This document shows positions 40,076 to 48,078 of a DNA stretch of 64,000 nt, in pieces. The DNA is from Streptomyces sp. CB00316. GTDB taxonomy: Bacteria; Actinomycetota; Actinomycetes; Streptomycetales; Streptomycetaceae. A program made the position numbers and the translations under genes. The notes under the pieces were generated by a model, which searched no databases, had not been told where the DNA came from, and was given only the letters and a program-made list of their open reading frames with translations. The stretch spans positions 190,497 through 254,496 of the forward strand of contig NZ_LIXI01000011.1 in the NCBI RefSeq assembly GCF_001905595.1. Reading direction: 5' to 3'. The stretch's first letter is position 1. Each line of letters opens with the position of its first letter.

Positions 40076-40695
40076 GGCGGGGCTCCGACCATCCGCAGGA
40101 CGAGGCCGGCGTAGAGCGCGCCGACCTCGTCGGGCGTGCGGCTGCCCTGGGCGTTGAACCAGCGGGCCACATCGATGCAGAGGGACAGCACGGCGAGGGT
40201 GGTGCCGGGGATGTCGGGGACGTCGAACTCCCCCGCCTCCACCCCCTCGCTGATGATCCGGCGCACCACCGCGTCGCTCCTGCGGCGCAGTTCGACGATC
40301 TCGGTGCGGTGCCCGGGGCCGAGGGCGTCGAGCTCGTACTGGACGACGCGCGCGGTGGTGTGGCGCTCGGCGTGCCAGCGGACGAAGGACCGTACGGCTC
40401 CGGCGAGCCGGTCGGCCGCCGTGCCGTCCCGGTCGGCCTCGGCCTGGAGGACGTGGAGCGCCCGGTCGTGGCCGATCTTGCTGATCCGGTGGAGCAGCTC
40501 TTCCTTCGTCTTGTAGTGGATGTAGAGCGCGGCCGGGCTCATCCCGGCCCGGCCGGCGATGTCGCGGGTGGTGGTCGCGTGGTACCCGCGCTCGGCGAAG
40601 GCGTCGACCGCGGCGACGAGGAGCCGTCTGGCCGCCTCGGGCGTGACCTCGCCCCAGGGAGCGTCGTCGCCGCTCGTCTCCTCCGCCGTACTCAT
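40066..40695 (-). CDS. TetR family regulator
   Basis: A 209-residue TetR protein with a clear N-terminal HTH (VAAVDAFAERGYHATTTRDI, AGRAGMSPAALYIHYKTKEE) and a C-terminal domain with WHAERHTTARVVQYELDAL, found in regulators of lipid and CoA-ester metabolism. Its promoter region holds the same 16-mer as the maoC promoter, consistent with autoregulation and control of the hydratase. It lies beside the urtE remnant, which its 3' end slightly overlaps. Confidence 0.88.
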   Translation of the reverse strand: MSTAEETSGDDAPWGEVTPEAARRLLVAAVDAFAERGYHATTTRDIAGRAGMSPAALYIHYKTKEELLHRISKIGHDRALHVLQAEADRDGTAADRLAGAVRSFVRWHAERHTTARVVQYELDALGPGHRTEIVELRRRSDAVVRRIISEGVEAGEFDVPDIPGTTLAVLSLCIDVARWFNAQGSRTPDEVGALYAGLVLRMVGAPPQL

Positions 40696-40742
40696 CTCCC
40701 AGAGCCCCTCTCCGTCAACAGGACGAACACCATACCCCGAAC

Positions 40743-40758
40743 CTGAGCAAGCGCTTAG
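40743..40758. promoter_or_regulatory. Second copy of CTGAGCAAGCGCTTAG before the TetR gene
   Basis: An exact 16-bp repeat of the element at 39391-39406, 48 bp upstream of the TetR start codon on the minus strand. Exact identity of two promoter-proximal palindromes flanking one TetR gene makes it the likely operator. Confidence 0.8.
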
Positions 40759-40783
40759 GGGCGTCTCATGGGGCGGTGCGGAT

Positions 40784-41074
40784 TCAGAGCTTCTGGAAGG
40801 GGTCGTGCTCGGCGAGGATCTTCTCCAGGCGGGCCTGGTCGACCCGGCTGACGATCTGCCCGGCCTCCTGCCGGTCCCTGATCACCTTGGCCAGGGTGAA
40901 GCAGGAGGTCACGAGGTAGAGCACCCCGATGGCGAGGAAGCCGCGCACCCAGGCGTCGGCGTCGAGGAAGAAGATACCGAGGGCCACCGCGCCCATCGCC
41001 ACCAGGAAGGAGGCGACGGCCTGACCGTAGAAGGCGGCGGTGCTCTGCTGCTTGACCGATGTCGTGTCACTCAT
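40784..41074 (-). CDS. YiaA/YiaB family inner membrane protein
   Basis: A 96-residue membrane protein with two hydrophobic helices (AAFYGQAVASFLVAMGAVAL, WVRGFLAIGVLYLVTSCFTL) and a charged C-terminal tail KVIRDRQEAGQIVSRVDQAR. This matches the YiaA/YiaB (DUF308-like) family, for which no biochemical role is known. The start MSDTTSVKQQ is used. It lies upstream of the TetR gene on the same strand but separated by the operator region. Confidence 0.87.
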   Translation of the reverse strand: MSDTTSVKQQSTAAFYGQAVASFLVAMGAVALGIFFLDADAWVRGFLAIGVLYLVTSCFTLAKVIRDRQEAGQIVSRVDQARLEKILAEHDPFQKL

Positions 41075-41171
41075 GGGCTCAGCATCCGCCGACGTGGCGT
41101 GCGCCACATCCGTGCGCGTACTCAGCCGGGTACTCAGACAGGCGTGCGAGCCGGGGTGGCGGCGGTTGCGG

Positions 41172-42323
41172 TCAGAACGCGGAGACTCCCGTCAGCGCGC
41201 GGCCGATGATGAGCTTCTGGATCTGGCTGGTGCCCTCGTAGAGCGTCATCACGCGGGCGTCGCGGAGCAGCTTGCCGACCGGGTACTCGTCGATGTAGCC
41301 GTAGCCGCCGAAGACCTGGATGGCGTTGTTGGCGCAGCGGACGGCGGCCTCGGAGGCGTACAGCTTGGCCTGGGAGGCGGCGGTGGCGAACTCCTGGCCC
41401 CGGTCGACGAGGTCGGCGACCCGCCAGGTGAGCATCCGGGCCGCCTCGACGTCCACGGAGATGTCGCTGAGCAGCTCCTGGACGAGCTGGTGGCCGGCGA
41501 TGCCCTTTCCGAACTGCTCGCGCTCACCGGCGTACCGAACGGAGGCGTCCAGGGCGGCCTGGGCGATGCCCACGCAGCCCGCCGCGACCGACATCCTGCC
41601 CTTGGCGAGGGCCGACATGGCGACGGTGAAGCCCTTGCCCTCGGAGCCGAGGAGGGCGGTGGCCGGTACGCGGACGTCCTGAAGGACCAGTTCGGCGGTG
41701 GCCTGGCCACGCAGGCCGAGCTTGCCGTGGATGGTGCGGCGGGCGAGGCCGGGGGTGTCGGTGGGGACGAGGAAAGCGGAGACGCCGCGGTGGCCGGGTG
41801 CGTCGTTCGTACGGGCGAAGAGCAGAACGACGTCGGCCCAGGTGCCGTTGGTGATGAACATCTTGGTGCCGTTGATGACGTAGTCACCGCCGTCGCGTAC
41901 GGCCCTGGTGGCGAGGTTCCCGGCGTCCGAGCCGGTGCCGGGCTCGGTGAGGCCGAAGCAGCCGATCGCCTCGCCGGAGGTGAGCCGGGGCAGCCACTGC
42001 CGCTTCTGCTCCTCGCCACCCCAGGACGCGATGGCCTTGGCGACCAGGCCGAGCGAGACGGAGACGATGCCGCGCACGGAGGAGTCGCCGCGGCCGAGCT
42101 CCTCGGTGACCAGGCAGTACGTGAGGTGGTCGCCGCCGGAGCCGCCGTACTCCTCGGGGACGGTGAGGCCGAGGAAGCCGAGCGCGCCGAGCTTCTTCAC
42201 GATCGACCTGTCGACGTTCTCGGCCCGGTCCCAGGCGACGGCGTGCGGCGTGACCTCACGGGCCACGAACTCCTCGGCCAGCCGCCGGACGGCTTCCTGC
42301 TCCTGGCTGAGCTCCAGGTTCAT
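41172..42323 (-). CDS. Acyl-CoA dehydrogenase
   Basis: A 383-residue canonical acyl-CoA dehydrogenase (short/branched chain or isovaleryl type). It has CFGLTEPGTGSDAGNLATRA and VINGTKMFITNGTWADVVLL in the FAD/substrate domain. The C-terminal catalytic Glu is in MTLYEGTSQIQKLIIGRALT, and FGGYGYIDEYPVGKLLRD is also present. It introduces the 2,3-double bond, passing electrons to ETF. Start MNLELSQEQEAVRRL. It is divergent from its own TetR gene with an operator between, and the same operator precedes the aldehyde dehydrogenase gene. Confidence 0.93.
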   Translation of the reverse strand: MNLELSQEQEAVRRLAEEFVAREVTPHAVAWDRAENVDRSIVKKLGALGFLGLTVPEEYGGSGGDHLTYCLVTEELGRGDSSVRGIVSVSLGLVAKAIASWGGEEQKRQWLPRLTSGEAIGCFGLTEPGTGSDAGNLATRAVRDGGDYVINGTKMFITNGTWADVVLLFARTNDAPGHRGVSAFLVPTDTPGLARRTIHGKLGLRGQATAELVLQDVRVPATALLGSEGKGFTVAMSALAKGRMSVAAGCVGIAQAALDASVRYAGEREQFGKGIAGHQLVQELLSDISVDVEAARMLTWRVADLVDRGQEFATAASQAKLYASEAAVRCANNAIQVFGGYGYIDEYPVGKLLRDARVMTLYEGTSQIQKLIIGRALTGVSAF

Positions 42324-42369
42324 CGCGCGCCACCCCACCTTCTCGTCCACCACTTCTCGTGGACCACTT

Positions 42370-42386
42370 AATTAGCACTGCTAGTT
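42370..42386. promoter_or_regulatory. Operator AATTAGCACTGCTAGTT between acyl-CoA dehydrogenase and TetR genes
   Basis: A 17-bp imperfect palindrome of the form AANTAGC-N3-GCTANTT in the short gap between divergent genes. A sister site, AACTAGCGCCGTTAGTT, is found at 47993-48009. Its position would let the TetR repress both directions. Confidence 0.72.
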
Positions 42387-42406
42387 TCTTGTTCGCAGCG
42401 CCTACT

Positions 42407-43093
42407 ATGAGCCGCATGGCCCGACCGCGCAAGCCCCTCCTCAGCAGAGACCGCATCATCGAGGCGGCGAGCGCGCTCGTGGACGCCGAAGGGCTCGACG
42501 CCGTCTCCACGCGCCGGCTGGCGGCCGTGCTGGGGGTCAGCGGGCCATCGCTCTACAACCACTTCCGCAACAAGGACGAGATCCTCGACGCGGTCGCCGA
42601 CGCCGTCTCCGTACAGGTCGACCTGTCGATGTTCGAGGCGTCGGACCCCCGCGACTGGAGGGAGGCCCTGCACGACTGGGCGCTCTCCTACCGGGCCGCC
42701 CTCGCCGCGCACCCGCACATCGTCCCGGTCCTCGCCCGGGGCCCGGGGCGCCGCCCGGCGGGGCTGCGGGTCGCCGACGCGGTGTTCGGGGCGATGGTGG
42801 GGGCGGGGTGGCCGCCGGCGCAGGCGACCCGGATCGGGGCGCTGATGCGGTACTTCATCACCGGGTCAGCGCTGGGCTCCTTCGCCGGGGGCTTCGTCGA
42901 CGACGAGAGTGCGTACGACCCGGCCGACTACCCGCACCTGGGCCAGGCGCACCTGCTGGCCGACCACCGCCGCCAGGTCGACGAGGGGGCGTTCGAGACG
43001 GGGCTGCGGGCGCTGCTGGACGGGCTGGCGCTCCAGTACGAGGAGTACGCGCGGCCCACGGAAACGGTTCGGCGGGCGCCCAACCGTCCTTGA
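42407..43093 (+). CDS. TetR family regulator
   Basis: A 228-residue TetR protein of the TetR/TetR_C (PF02909-like) type. The HTH is IIEAASALVDAEGLDAVSTR and RLAAVLGVSGPSLYNHFRNK, followed by a tetracycline-repressor-like C-terminal domain (WREALHDWALSYRAALAAHP, FAGGFVDDESAYDPADYP). It starts MSRMARPRKP or three codons later. It is divergent from the acyl-CoA dehydrogenase and probably also acts on the alcohol/aldehyde dehydrogenase operon through the matching operator. Confidence 0.88.
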   Translation: MSRMARPRKPLLSRDRIIEAASALVDAEGLDAVSTRRLAAVLGVSGPSLYNHFRNKDEILDAVADAVSVQVDLSMFEASDPRDWREALHDWALSYRAALAAHPHIVPVLARGPGRRPAGLRVADAVFGAMVGAGWPPAQATRIGALMRYFITGSALGSFAGGFVDDESAYDPADYPHLGQAHLLADHRRQVDEGAFETGLRALLDGLALQYEEYARPTETVRRAPNRP

Positions 43094-43162
43094 CGCGCCC
43101 TGGGCCCATGGACCGTTCACCACGACCCGCCGGCCGCCGGCCGCCCGACGTGGGCCCGCCCG

Positions 43163-43375
43163 CATGACGCCACCGCGACGCGCCTCGCCGCGCCGGCCGC
43201 CCTGCTCGCGGACGGGACCCGGGCCTCCTTCTGCCTCGCCCTGCTCGACGGCCGGGCCTGGACCGCCGGGGAGCCGGCCCGGTGAGAGGGTCGCGCACCT
43301 GCTGGAGGAGCTGGCCTCGCACGTGCTGCCCGGCGCGGGCGAGCCGGGAGGGGCGGCCCGTCGATTGACGGTCCC
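43163..43375 (+). pseudogene. ArsR-family regulator remnant with internal deletion and frameshift
   Basis: The gap between the TetR and EamA genes contains two pieces of one ArsR-type protein. First, in one frame, ATRLAAPAALLADGTRASFC then LALLDGRAWTAGEPAR and a stop at 43283-43285. Then, in the next frame, GERVAHLLEELASHVLPGAG. In intact relatives these flank the recognition helix (ELARHAGVA...SEHL...), which is missing here. No start codon or ribosome site fits. It is therefore a decayed regulator. Confidence 0.65.
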
Positions 43376-43422
43376 CGGCAATTCGGTGGGGGACGAAGCG
43401 TTTCGGCTTTACGGTCGTGGCC

Positions 43423-44406
43423 ATGACGACGACCTCGGCCGCCCCGGCCGAATCCGCCCCCGCCCGATCCTGGCGCGCCACCGCCGCCGCCTGCACCACC
43501 GTGGTCCTGTGGGCCTCCGCCTTCGTCTCCATCCGCAGTGCGGGCGAGGCCTACTCCCCCGGCGCCCTGGCCCTCGGGCGGCTGCTGTCGGGCGTGCTGG
43601 TGCTCGGGGCGATCCTCCTCGTGCGCCGCGAGGGGCTCCCCGGACGCGGGGCCTGGCGCGGGATCATCACGTCCGGGGTGCTGTGGTTCGGGCTCTACAT
43701 GGTGGCGCTCAACTGGGGCGAGCAGGAGGTCGACGCCGGGACGGCCGCGATGCTGGTGAACATCGGGCCGATCCTGATGGCGCTGATGGGCGCCCGGATG
43801 CTCGGCGAGGGGCTGCCCCGCCGCCTGCTGCTGGGCATGGGCATCTCGTTCTCCGGCGCTGTCGTCGTCGGCCTCGCGATGTCCGGGCACGGCAGCTCGT
43901 CCGTGCTGGGCGTGGCGCTCTGCCTGCTGGCCGCCGTGGTGTACGCGCTGGGCGTGGTGAGCCAGAAGCCGGCGCTCGCGTACGGTTCCTCGCTCCAGAT
44001 CAACACCTTCGGCTGCCTGATCGGCGCTGTCGCCTGCCTGCCGTTCACCGGGGTGCTGATCTCCGAGGCGGCCGACGCGCCGATGTCCGCCACGCTGAAC
44101 ATGATCTACCTGGGCGTCTTCCCGACCGCGCTGGCCTTCACCACCTGGGGCTACGCGCTGGCCCGGACCACCGCGGGCCGGATGGGCGCCACCACGTACG
44201 CGGTGCCGGCGATCGTGGTGCTCATGGCGTGGGTGCTGCTGGACGAGGTGCCGACCCTGCTCGGTGTTCTCGGCGGGCTGCTCTGCCTGGCCGGGGTGGC
44301 GGTCTCCCGGAGCCGTCAGCAGACTGGGCCCACACGCGGAAATCCGGCCCGGCCGGTGGAGGGAAACCGTCATGACGCGGAGTACCGGGGAGCACGGCGA
44401 CCGTAG
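43423..44406 (+). CDS. EamA/DMT family transporter
   Basis: A 327-residue drug/metabolite transporter-superfamily protein with ten predicted transmembrane helices in two EamA repeats: the first from about residue 20 (AAACTTVVLWASAFVSIRSA), the second from about 165 (VLGVALCLLAAVVYALGVVS). Conserved bits are LLSGVLVLGAILL and MGATTYAVPAIVVLMAWVLL. Substrate unknown. Its last 35 bp overlap the start of the PPK2 gene, and the extra hydrophilic tail (about 30 residues) lies in that overlap. Confidence 0.9.
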   Translation: MTTTSAAPAESAPARSWRATAAACTTVVLWASAFVSIRSAGEAYSPGALALGRLLSGVLVLGAILLVRREGLPGRGAWRGIITSGVLWFGLYMVALNWGEQEVDAGTAAMLVNIGPILMALMGARMLGEGLPRRLLLGMGISFSGAVVVGLAMSGHGSSSVLGVALCLLAAVVYALGVVSQKPALAYGSSLQINTFGCLIGAVACLPFTGVLISEAADAPMSATLNMIYLGVFPTALAFTTWGYALARTTAGRMGATTYAVPAIVVLMAWVLLDEVPTLLGVLGGLLCLAGVAVSRSRQQTGPTRGNPARPVEGNRHDAEYRGARRP

Positions 44407-45409
44407 CGGCCGTAGCAGCAGTGACGACCGTTACGGGACGAAGAAGAAGGCCGCCCGCGAGGAGGCCGCGCGGGCGGCCCGCTACGGCGGGCCGTACCTC
44501 GACGGCTTCCGCGTGGCCGACAGCGGTGACGACGACCCGGTCCTGGTCGAGCCGGACGGCCACGCCCGGGACGCGTGGCGGGAGGACTACCCGTACGCGT
44601 ACAAGCTCCGGCGCCGCGACTACGAGAACGCCAAGCGCGCCCTCCAGATCGAGCTGCTGAAGCTCCAGCACTGGGTGAAGGAGCGCGACGAGCGGCTGGT
44701 GATCCTCTTCGAGGGGCGGGACGCGGCGGGCAAGGGCGGCACGATCAAGCGGTTCACCGAGCATCTCAATCCGCGTGGTGCCCGAATAGTGGCGCTGGAG
44801 AAGCCGACCGAGCGTGAGCGCACCCAGTGGTACTTCCAGCGGTACGTGGCGCATCTGCCGAGCGCGGGGGAGATCGTCCTGTTCGACCGCTCCTGGTACA
44901 ACCGGGCCGGGGTGGAGCGGGTGATGGGGTTCTGCACGACCCGTGAGTACCTGGAGTTCATGCACCAGGCGCCCGGGTTCGAGCGGATGCTCGCCCGGGA
45001 CGGCATCCACCTGGTGAAGTTCTGGTTCTCCGTCTCCCGCAACGAGCAGCGCAACCGGTTCATGATCCGGCAGATCGACCCCGTACGGCGGTGGAAGCTG
45101 AGCCCCGTCGACCTGGCCTCGCTGGACAAGTGGGACGAGTACACCGAGGCCAAGGAGCTGATGCTCTTCCACACCGACACGGCCGACGCGCCGTGGACGG
45201 TGGTGAAGAGCAACGACAAGAAGCGGGCCCGGCTGGAGGCGATGCGGCATGTCCTGGACCGCTTCGACTACCCGGGCAAGGACCCGGAGGTGGTCGGGGT
45301 GCCGGACCCGCTGATCGTGGGCCCGGCCTCCCGGCTGTTCGAGGAGGGCGAGATGGACGCCCGGCTGCTGGGGCCGGTGACGTCGACGTCCCGGACGACG
45401 GACTTCTGA
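44372..45409 (+). CDS. ppk2: Polyphosphate kinase 2 family protein
   Basis: A 345-residue PPK2 that transfers phosphate between polyphosphate and nucleotides. The P-loop-like Walker A is ILFEGRDAAGKGGTIKRFTE and Walker B EIVLFDRSWYNRAGVERVMG, followed by the lid motif NEQRNRFMIRQIDPVRRWKL. The N-terminal 85 residues are a charged extension. The start MTRSTGEHGDR follows GGTGGAGGGA and overlaps the transporter gene end by 35 bp. The short single-domain form normally makes ATP or ADP from polyphosphate. It converges on the alcohol dehydrogenase gene 4 bp away. Confidence 0.94.
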   Translation: MTRSTGEHGDRSGRSSSDDRYGTKKKAAREEAARAARYGGPYLDGFRVADSGDDDPVLVEPDGHARDAWREDYPYAYKLRRRDYENAKRALQIELLKLQHWVKERDERLVILFEGRDAAGKGGTIKRFTEHLNPRGARIVALEKPTERERTQWYFQRYVAHLPSAGEIVLFDRSWYNRAGVERVMGFCTTREYLEFMHQAPGFERMLARDGIHLVKFWFSVSRNEQRNRFMIRQIDPVRRWKLSPVDLASLDKWDEYTEAKELMLFHTDTADAPWTVVKSNDKKRARLEAMRHVLDRFDYPGKDPEVVGVPDPLIVGPASRLFEEGEMDARLLGPVTSTSRTTDF

Positions 45410-45413
45410 GCGC

Positions 45414-46493
45414 TTAGAAGACCACCAGTGCCCGGCCGCCCTTGCCCGCGATCATGTTGTCGAAGGCGGCGGGGATGCCGTCCAGGGCGATGCGTTCGGT
45501 GACCATCATCGACAGGTCGAAGCGGCCCGCGCGGATGTGGTCGGCCAGCGCCGGCAGATCGCGGGCCGGGTCGCTGTTGCCGTAGACGCAGCCCGTCAGG
45601 GACCGGCCCCAGTGGAAGATCTCCAGGGCGTTGAAGGTGACCTCCTGGTCCTTGCCGCCGATCCCGACGACCGTCGTACGTCCGCCGCGCCGGGTGGACT
45701 CCCAGGCGGCCCTGATGGTCGCGGGCCGGCCGACGCACTCCACGGCGACGTCCGTGCCCTGGCCGCCGGTGAGTTTCCGGATCTCGCGCGGGGTGGTGGC
45801 GGAGGCGATGACGTAGTCGGTGGCTCCCGCCTGCCGGGCCAGCTCCTCCTTGGCCGGGGAGACGTCGACCGCGATGATCCGGGAGGCGCCCGCGATCCGG
45901 GCCGCCTGGAGCACGGCGAGGCCGACGCCGCCGATCCCGAAGACGACCACGCTCTCGCCCTCGCGGACCTTGGCGCTGTGGTGGATCGCCCCGTAGCCGG
46001 TGAGGACCGCGCAGCCGAGGAGGGCGGCGTCGGTGAGCGGGATGCCGTCGGGGGCGGGGAGGACGCAGTTCGCGGCGACGACGGTCTCCTCCGCGAAGGC
46101 CGCCACGTTGAGGCCGGGGTGGAGGTCGGTGCCGTCGGCCGTACGGGCGTGGAGGTTGGCGGTCCCCTTCAGGGCGTCGGCGCAGAGCCAGACCTCGCCG
46201 ATCCCGCAGTGGAAGCAGGCGCCGCAGGAGGGCGCCCAGTTGAGGACCACGCCGTCGCCGGGGACGACATGCGTGACGCCCTCGCCGACCGCCAGGACCG
46301 TACCGGCGCCCTCGTGGCCGAGGACTGCGGGCACCGGCACCCGCATGGTGCCGTTGGTCAGGGACAGGTCGGAGTGGCAGACCCCCGCCGCGGCGAGCGC
46401 GATGCGCACCCGGCCGGGGCCGGGCTCGGGCAGGACGATGTCGGTGATCTCCAGCGGAGCTCCGACGGCGGGCAGTACGGCGGCGCGGACCAC
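45414..46493 (-). CDS. Zinc-dependent alcohol dehydrogenase
   Basis: A 359-residue MDR alcohol dehydrogenase. The catalytic zinc region is AAGVCHSDLSLTNG, the structural zinc cluster CGACFHCGIGEVWLC and the NAD motif VVVFGIGGVGLAVLQAARIA. It begins at a GTG. It lies 35 bp downstream of the aldehyde dehydrogenase gene on the same strand, so the pair can convert an alcohol to its acid. Overall similarity is to the mycothiol/glutathione-type class III branch (compare 16094-17179), but the substrate is not evident. Confidence 0.9.
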   Translation of the reverse strand: MVRAAVLPAVGAPLEITDIVLPEPGPGRVRIALAAAGVCHSDLSLTNGTMRVPVPAVLGHEGAGTVLAVGEGVTHVVPGDGVVLNWAPSCGACFHCGIGEVWLCADALKGTANLHARTADGTDLHPGLNVAAFAEETVVAANCVLPAPDGIPLTDAALLGCAVLTGYGAIHHSAKVREGESVVVFGIGGVGLAVLQAARIAGASRIIAVDVSPAKEELARQAGATDYVIASATTPREIRKLTGGQGTDVAVECVGRPATIRAAWESTRRGGRTTVVGIGGKDQEVTFNALEIFHWGRSLTGCVYGNSDPARDLPALADHIRAGRFDLSMMVTERIALDGIPAAFDNMIAGKGGRALVVF

Positions 46494-46528
46494 GAGCAGA
46501 CTCCTTGTACGGGGAGGGATGCGGGCGT

Positions 46529-47923
46529 TCAGAACTGGAGCGACTTGGTCTGGAGGTACTCCGCCAGACCGTGCGGACCCAGCTCGCGGCCGACGCCGGA
46601 CTGCTTGTAACCGCCGAAGGGGGCCAGGGGGTTGAACCGGCCGCCGTTGATGTCGACCTGTCCGGTGTCCATCCGGCGGGCGAAGGCCACCGCTTCCTCG
46701 TCGTCGGCCGCCCACACGGCTCCCGCGAGCCCGTACACGGTGTCGTTGGCGATACGGAGGGCGTCGTCCACGTCCTCGTAGCGGAGGATCGAGACCACCG
46801 GGCCGAAGATCTCCTCCTGGGCGATGGTCATGTCCGGGGTGACGTCGGCGAAGACGGTGGGGCTGACGTAGTAGCCGGTCTCCAGGGGCGCGTCGGGGCC
46901 GCCCGCGACCAGCCGCGCGCCCTCTTCCATGCCCTTGCGGATGTAACCGCTCACCCGGGCCTGCTGCTTGGCGTTGACGAGCGGGCCGACCCGCTCGCCG
47001 GGGGCGTACTTGAGGACGGCGTGGGCCGCGAGCTCCACGGCCTCCTCGTACCGCTCGGAGTCGACCAGCATCCGGGTCCAGGCGCTGCACGTCTGGCCGG
47101 AGTTGGTCATCACGTTGGCGATGCCGACGTTCACCGCCTTGGCGAGGTCGGCGCCGGGCAGGATCACGTTGGCGGACTTGCCGCCGAGTTCGAGGGCGAC
47201 GCGCTTGATCGCGGCTCCGGCGGTGGCGCCGATCTGCCTGCCGACGGCGGTCGATCCGGTGAACGAGACCAGGTCGACGCCCTCGTGTTCGGCGAGCGCC
47301 TGGCCGGCGACCGGGCCGAGGCCGGTGACGAGGTTGAAGACCCCGGCGGGCAGCCCGGCGGCCTCGGTGGCCTCGGCGAAGAGCTGGGCGGTGAGCGGGG
47401 TGTCCTCAGCCGGCTTGAGGACGACCGTGCAGCCGGCGGCGAGCGCGGGGGCGACCTTGGCGACGATCTGGTGGAGCGGGTAGTTCCAGGGGGTGATCGC
47501 GCCGACGACCCCGACCGGCTCCAGCAGGACGGTGGAGTTGCCGATCCTCTCCTCGAAGGCGTACGAGGCGGCCAGTTCGGCATACGAGGCGGCGACCAGG
47601 ACCGGGACGCCCGCGTGGACCATCTGCGAGAGCGGCAGCGGCGAGCCCAGCTCGGCGGTGATCGTCTCGGCCAGCTCGTCCTTGCGGGCGGCCAGCGCGT
47701 CACTCAGGGCGGAGAGCCGGGCGGCGCGTTCGGCGGGCGGGGTGGCGGCCCAGCCGGGGAACGCGGCGCGGGCGGCCTTCACCGCCGCGTCGACGTCCTC
47801 GGCCGTGCCCGCCGGCACGTGGCCGATGAGCTGCTCGTCGGCCGGGTTCACGACCGCGATCGTGTCCTGGCCGATGGCGGGCCGCCACGCGCCGCCGATG
47901 TACATCTGGTCGTGGGCCTTCAT
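46529..47923 (-). CDS. Aldehyde dehydrogenase
   Basis: A 464-residue NAD(P)-dependent aldehyde dehydrogenase. The catalytic Glu is in VALELGGKSANVILPGADLA, the catalytic Cys in TNSGQTCSAWTRMLVD, and the nucleotide region is VSFTGSTAVGRQIGATAGAA. It starts MKAHDQMYIGG after GGAGGAAACAGCC. It heads an operon with the zinc alcohol dehydrogenase. A palindrome 69-86 bp upstream of the start matches the operator of the acyl-CoA dehydrogenase/TetR pair 5.6 kb away, which suggests shared control. Confidence 0.95.
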   Translation of the reverse strand: MKAHDQMYIGGAWRPAIGQDTIAVVNPADEQLIGHVPAGTAEDVDAAVKAARAAFPGWAATPPAERAARLSALSDALAARKDELAETITAELGSPLPLSQMVHAGVPVLVAASYAELAASYAFEERIGNSTVLLEPVGVVGAITPWNYPLHQIVAKVAPALAAGCTVVLKPAEDTPLTAQLFAEATEAAGLPAGVFNLVTGLGPVAGQALAEHEGVDLVSFTGSTAVGRQIGATAGAAIKRVALELGGKSANVILPGADLAKAVNVGIANVMTNSGQTCSAWTRMLVDSERYEEAVELAAHAVLKYAPGERVGPLVNAKQQARVSGYIRKGMEEGARLVAGGPDAPLETGYYVSPTVFADVTPDMTIAQEEIFGPVVSILRYEDVDDALRIANDTVYGLAGAVWAADDEEAVAFARRMDTGQVDINGGRFNPLAPFGGYKQSGVGRELGPHGLAEYLQTKSLQF

Positions 47924-47992
47924 GGCTGTTTCCTCCCGGACGGGCTGTGCCGGCGCTCTGGCGGGTACGAGGTGCCCTCGCACCCGCCCCCA

Positions 47993-48009
47993 AACTAGCG
48001 CCGTTAGTT
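47993..48009. promoter_or_regulatory. Operator AACTAGCGCCGTTAGTT before the aldehyde dehydrogenase gene
   Basis: A 17-bp palindrome with arms AACTA/TAGTT and six of seven arm pairs matched. Its outline is the same as the site at 42370-42386. Confidence 0.72.
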
Positions 48010-48078
48010 TTCCGGCGCCAGGGAGCTTCCGGAGACGCCGGTCACGCCGGGAGACGCGCCCGGTCCGAGGGGGAAGCC

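Noticed and set aside
40065..40078. CCTCAGAGTTGAGG as a SoxR box near soxR
   Set aside because: The half-sites CCTCA/TGAGG resemble a SoxR box, but the known site has CCTCAA-N6-TTGAGG (18 bp), while this one is 14 bp. It also lies at the end of a TetR coding sequence rather than in a promoter.
45403..45420. CTTCTGAGCGCTTAGAAG as another CTGAGC/GCTTAG operator
   Set aside because: The symmetry is explained by the two convergent stop codons and flanking codons of the PPK2 and alcohol dehydrogenase genes. The central AA-GC of the operator is missing and there is no promoter here.
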